A DNA stretch of 8,442 nt, taken from positions 1 through 8,442 of the forward strand of contig JBKQNY010000034.1 in NCBI GenBank assembly GCA_052145775.1. The letters run 5' to 3'. Position numbers and translations under genes: made by a program. The stretch's first letter is position 1. Each line of letters starts with the position of its first letter. The notes under the pieces are model-generated. The model was not told the origin of the DNA, did not search any database, and was given only the letters and a program-made list of their open reading frames with translations. Source of the stretch: CAVYPR01 sp052145775. Its GTDB lineage: Bacteria; Actinomycetota; Acidimicrobiia; Acidimicrobiales; RAAP-2. Below are positions 6,877-8,442 of the stretch, piece by piece.

Positions 6877-7363
6877 CGCCTACGTCCGTTCGTTCGAGTC
6901 AGATGTGGGGCTCAACGTATCGCGGGCGAGGAGTGGCTGCCCGGCGTTGAACGTCGCGAGCGGCGCCGCGGATCGGACGGTTGGGGCGGTGATCTTGAGG
7001 GGAAGAGGAAGTCTCGGAGTGGTCGCCTTGGAGAAGTGCGTCAATTCGGAGGTCGACGTGATGTGTGCAGATCTTGGCTTCGAGGGAGGCCGCCCCGGTC
7101 TACCCGCTGCCGTCGCCGCCGTGATGGCAAGGCCGGGAAGTTCCTCTGCCGTCATGGGCGAGTCCATGGAGACTGTCTTGACCAACCGTCGGCAGCTGTG
7201 CCGGTTCGAACCAAAACGTCTGCGCACCCGCATATCCGCCCTCTTTCGCTCAACTACCGATGACTGGCTAATCCTGGCTGGTTGTCCACTCGAATTGCAA
7301 TGTGCCGATTGGCGTATATGCGTCCAAGCGCGCGGTCCGTGACTTCCTCAGTGCACAGGAACC

Positions 7364-7392
7364 GTTATAGATCGATCTGAAATATCCCAAAA
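7364..7392 (-). promoter_or_regulatory. Weak promoter-like site with palindrome
   Basis: On the - strand, TATAAC (7369-7364) is a fair -10 element, and TTTTGG 17 bases before it (7392-7387) is a poor -35. AGATCGATCT (7369-7378), a perfect 10-bp palindrome, adjoins the -10 inside the spacer. The next downstream - strand gene is the surface protein at 6876, which would leave an untranslated leader of nearly 490 bases. It may be chance in a locally AT-richer patch. Confidence 0.12.
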
Positions 7393-7664
7393 CGCCGCCA
7401 TGGGGATCGACATTAGGCACGGCCCTGAGGCCCTTGCTTGCTCCAGCGAGCGGTCTAGATCGCTCCTTCCGAGCGGTCGGGCCGCACATCGAGATGGGCC
7501 CCAAGTGCGCCAGACCGACGGTTCTCGCATGCCCCGTTCGGATCCTGGTTCGTAAGTCAGATCATCCCGGCGGCACCGAACGCGCGCAGAAGTCCGGCGC
7601 CGGCCTCCCAATGCGCCGTCATGCATAATCACGCCCCATGTGGCCGCGTCGCCGGCTCCCAGCG

Positions 7665-7688
7665 CACGCCGAACCGGCGTTCGGCGTG
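7665..7688. terminator. Perfect 10-bp hairpin, possible terminator
   Basis: CACGCCGAAC (7665-7674) and GTTCGGCGTG (7679-7688) pair perfectly around the four-base loop CGGC. It lies about 130 bases beyond the stop of the - strand relaxase-like gene, and no other gene separates them. There is no T-run on either side, so it would be a U-tract-less terminator of the kind proposed for actinobacteria. It could instead be a recombination or binding site. The structure is certain; the role is not. Confidence 0.35.
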
Positions 7689-7815
7689 GCCCTTGGAGTC
7701 ACGGATTGGCCACGCTGGTGCGCACCGTTCCGGCCACCGCCGCCGCTGGATCAGGATTGAGCCAAGGCGGGCAGACATTGGCATCACAGAAGCTGCATAC
7801 CAAGCCAACGGATAG

Positions 7816-8442
7816 TCAGCGTTCGAAGCCATGATCCTGACTCAACCGGTGCCTCCCGCTGATTTCCAAATGGTGATCGTCGAGATCGTCGAGATCGAGA
7901 TCGAGAAACGCCGAAGGGGTCCAGTCCACGTGGATCTGCTCACCGGGAACCAGCTCCTGGGGCGCGGTCGTCGTGAATCGGTAGTGTAGGTCGTTGAGCT
8001 CTTCCGACAGGCGGCAGCAGAGTGTTTTGGCCATCTCTGCTTCCCCTCGGGCGTGATGGGCATCACCGATGGCCCGGAGGGTCCGCCCCAGTTGGTCGAC
8101 CAGCGAGGCCCAGACCAACGGCGAGTTCTTGTCCACCGCGGATCGGGCTGTGATCGCCGCCACCCCCCGGAAGTCACGAACCGCCGCTCGGTCCGGGACA
8201 GGATCGTCTGGCCTGTTCTGCGCCGATCGGGCCAAGACATCTCCAACCTCAGCCATCGGCCCGGGGCTGTCCCCTTCGAAACGTCTTGACCACGCAGCAA
8301 ACACTCCGGCGGTCTCCCTCGCTGCCCCCCGCCACGCAGCGAGGTCCGATGCCGGGACGGCCTTGAGCCTCTCGACCGACCGCTCGACGCTTGCCACCGC
8401 CCGCATCCAAGCATCCGAATCGCCGAGTATCGCTTCCCGGCC
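7816..8442 (-). CDS. Partial gene, relaxase-like C-terminus
   Basis: The frame is open from the right edge of the window to a TGA at 7816-7818, giving 208 visible residues; the 5' part lies outside. The ATG at 8406 is internal: the frame continues upstream as GREAILGDSDAW. The stretch SDLAAWRGAARETAGVFAAW, followed by SRRFEGDSPGPMAEVGDVLA and RSAQ, resembles from memory the alpha-helical C-terminal region of actinobacterial relaxase/mobilisation nucleases. So does the later ...WASLVDQLGRTLRAIGDAHH. The catalytic N-terminal domain (tyrosine and histidine triad) is not in view, so the assignment is tentative. The protein ends in an unusual acidic tail with LDLDLDDLDDHHLEIS, encoded by a small DNA repeat. 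Third positions are G/C-rich and the frame is clean, so the gene is real. If the assignment holds, a conjugative or mobilisable element or plasmid borders this region. Confidence 0.75.
   Translation of the reverse strand, partial: GREAILGDSDAWMRAVASVERSVERLKAVPASDLAAWRGAARETAGVFAAWSRRFEGDSPGPMAEVGDVLARSAQNRPDDPVPDRAAVRDFRGVAAITARSAVDKNSPLVWASLVDQLGRTLRAIGDAHHARGEAEMAKTLCCRLSEELNDLHYRFTTTAPQELVPGEQIHVDWTPSAFLDLDLDDLDDHHLEISGRHRLSQDHGFER
7875..7904. repeat. GATCGTCGA/GATCGA microrepeat
   Basis: Two copies of GATCGTCGA (7875-7892) are followed by two copies of GATCGA (7893-7904), all inside the partial - strand gene. On that strand they encode the acidic Leu-Asp tract near the C-terminus. All units are multiples of three, so slippage changes the tail length without shifting the frame. 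Confidence 0.7.

Larger units (their letters stand above)
6877..7815. other. Long stretch without a convincing gene
   Basis: These 939 bases separate the start of the surface-protein gene from the stop of the relaxase-like gene. All open frames here are short, arginine/proline/serine-rich and unlike any family I know; several are shadows of one another. The part next to 6876 must hold the promoter and leader of the large gene. On the - strand I find no clear SD sequence (GACGTAGGCG precedes the ATG) and no convincing -35/-10 pair close by. The stretch 7360-7390 is AT-richer than its surroundings. GGTTCGAACC at 7202-7211 resembles a tRNA T-loop, but no cloverleaf can be built around it. A strong hairpin lies at 7665-7688. 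Confidence 0.5.

Noticed and set aside
7202..7211. GGTTCGAACC as a tRNA T-arm or tRNA-derived attachment site
   Set aside because: No acceptor, D or anticodon arms can be fitted around it, and no CCA or matching flank was found.
6289..7342. + strand frames across the start of the surface-protein gene
   Set aside because: They overlap the signal-peptide coding region antisense and run into noncoding DNA. Arginine-rich, no family resemblance.
7268..7632. Overlapping - strand frames of 78 and 94 codons
   Set aside because: Two frames overlap each other, have no ribosome binding site and no recognisable motif. They look like chance frames in GC-rich DNA.

Overview
The window is high-GC DNA, most likely from an actinobacterium. 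Three things point that way: strong G/C bias at third codon positions, a LuxR-type regulator of the GAF-like/HTH kind common in actinomycetes, and a secreted protein ending in 'GYWLVAADGGVFAFGDA'-type repeats. From memory, those repeats are especially frequent in Acidimicrobiia and related soil lineages; no database search was possible. Only three convincing protein genes are present, with long gene-poor stretches between them.

Layout: positions 1-762 hold no confident gene, only small inverted repeats and one weak, possibly decayed reading frame. A LuxR-family transcriptional regulator follows on the + strand (about 763-1836). Directly behind it, in the same orientation, lies the 3' end of a dead group II intron (about 1862-2180). 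It contains the last residues of the intron-encoded maturase, broken by three in-frame stops and a frameshift, then a domain V-like hairpin and an intron-like 3' end. A very large gene on the - strand (6876-2215) converges on it. It encodes a 1553-residue exported mosaic protein: signal peptide, a novel N-terminal region, two PKD domains, a CSLREA-like segment, a long right-handed parallel beta-helix, an Ig-like domain and six C-terminal repeats of about 41 residues. Positions 6877-7815 hold no confident gene. The last 627 bases carry the C-terminal end of a - strand gene cut by the window edge, tentatively the tail of an actinobacterial relaxase/mobilisation protein. A strong 10-bp hairpin lies about 130 bases beyond its stop.

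The genes do not form an operon. The regulator and the surface protein are convergent, with the intron fossil between their 3' ends, which is a typical resting place for class C-like group II introns. The regulator's target cannot be read from the sequence. The relaxase-like tail and the intron remnant suggest an accessory, mobile-element-visited region. No complete novel defence or mobile system is visible. The most unusual items are the mosaic surface protein and the decayed ribozyme.
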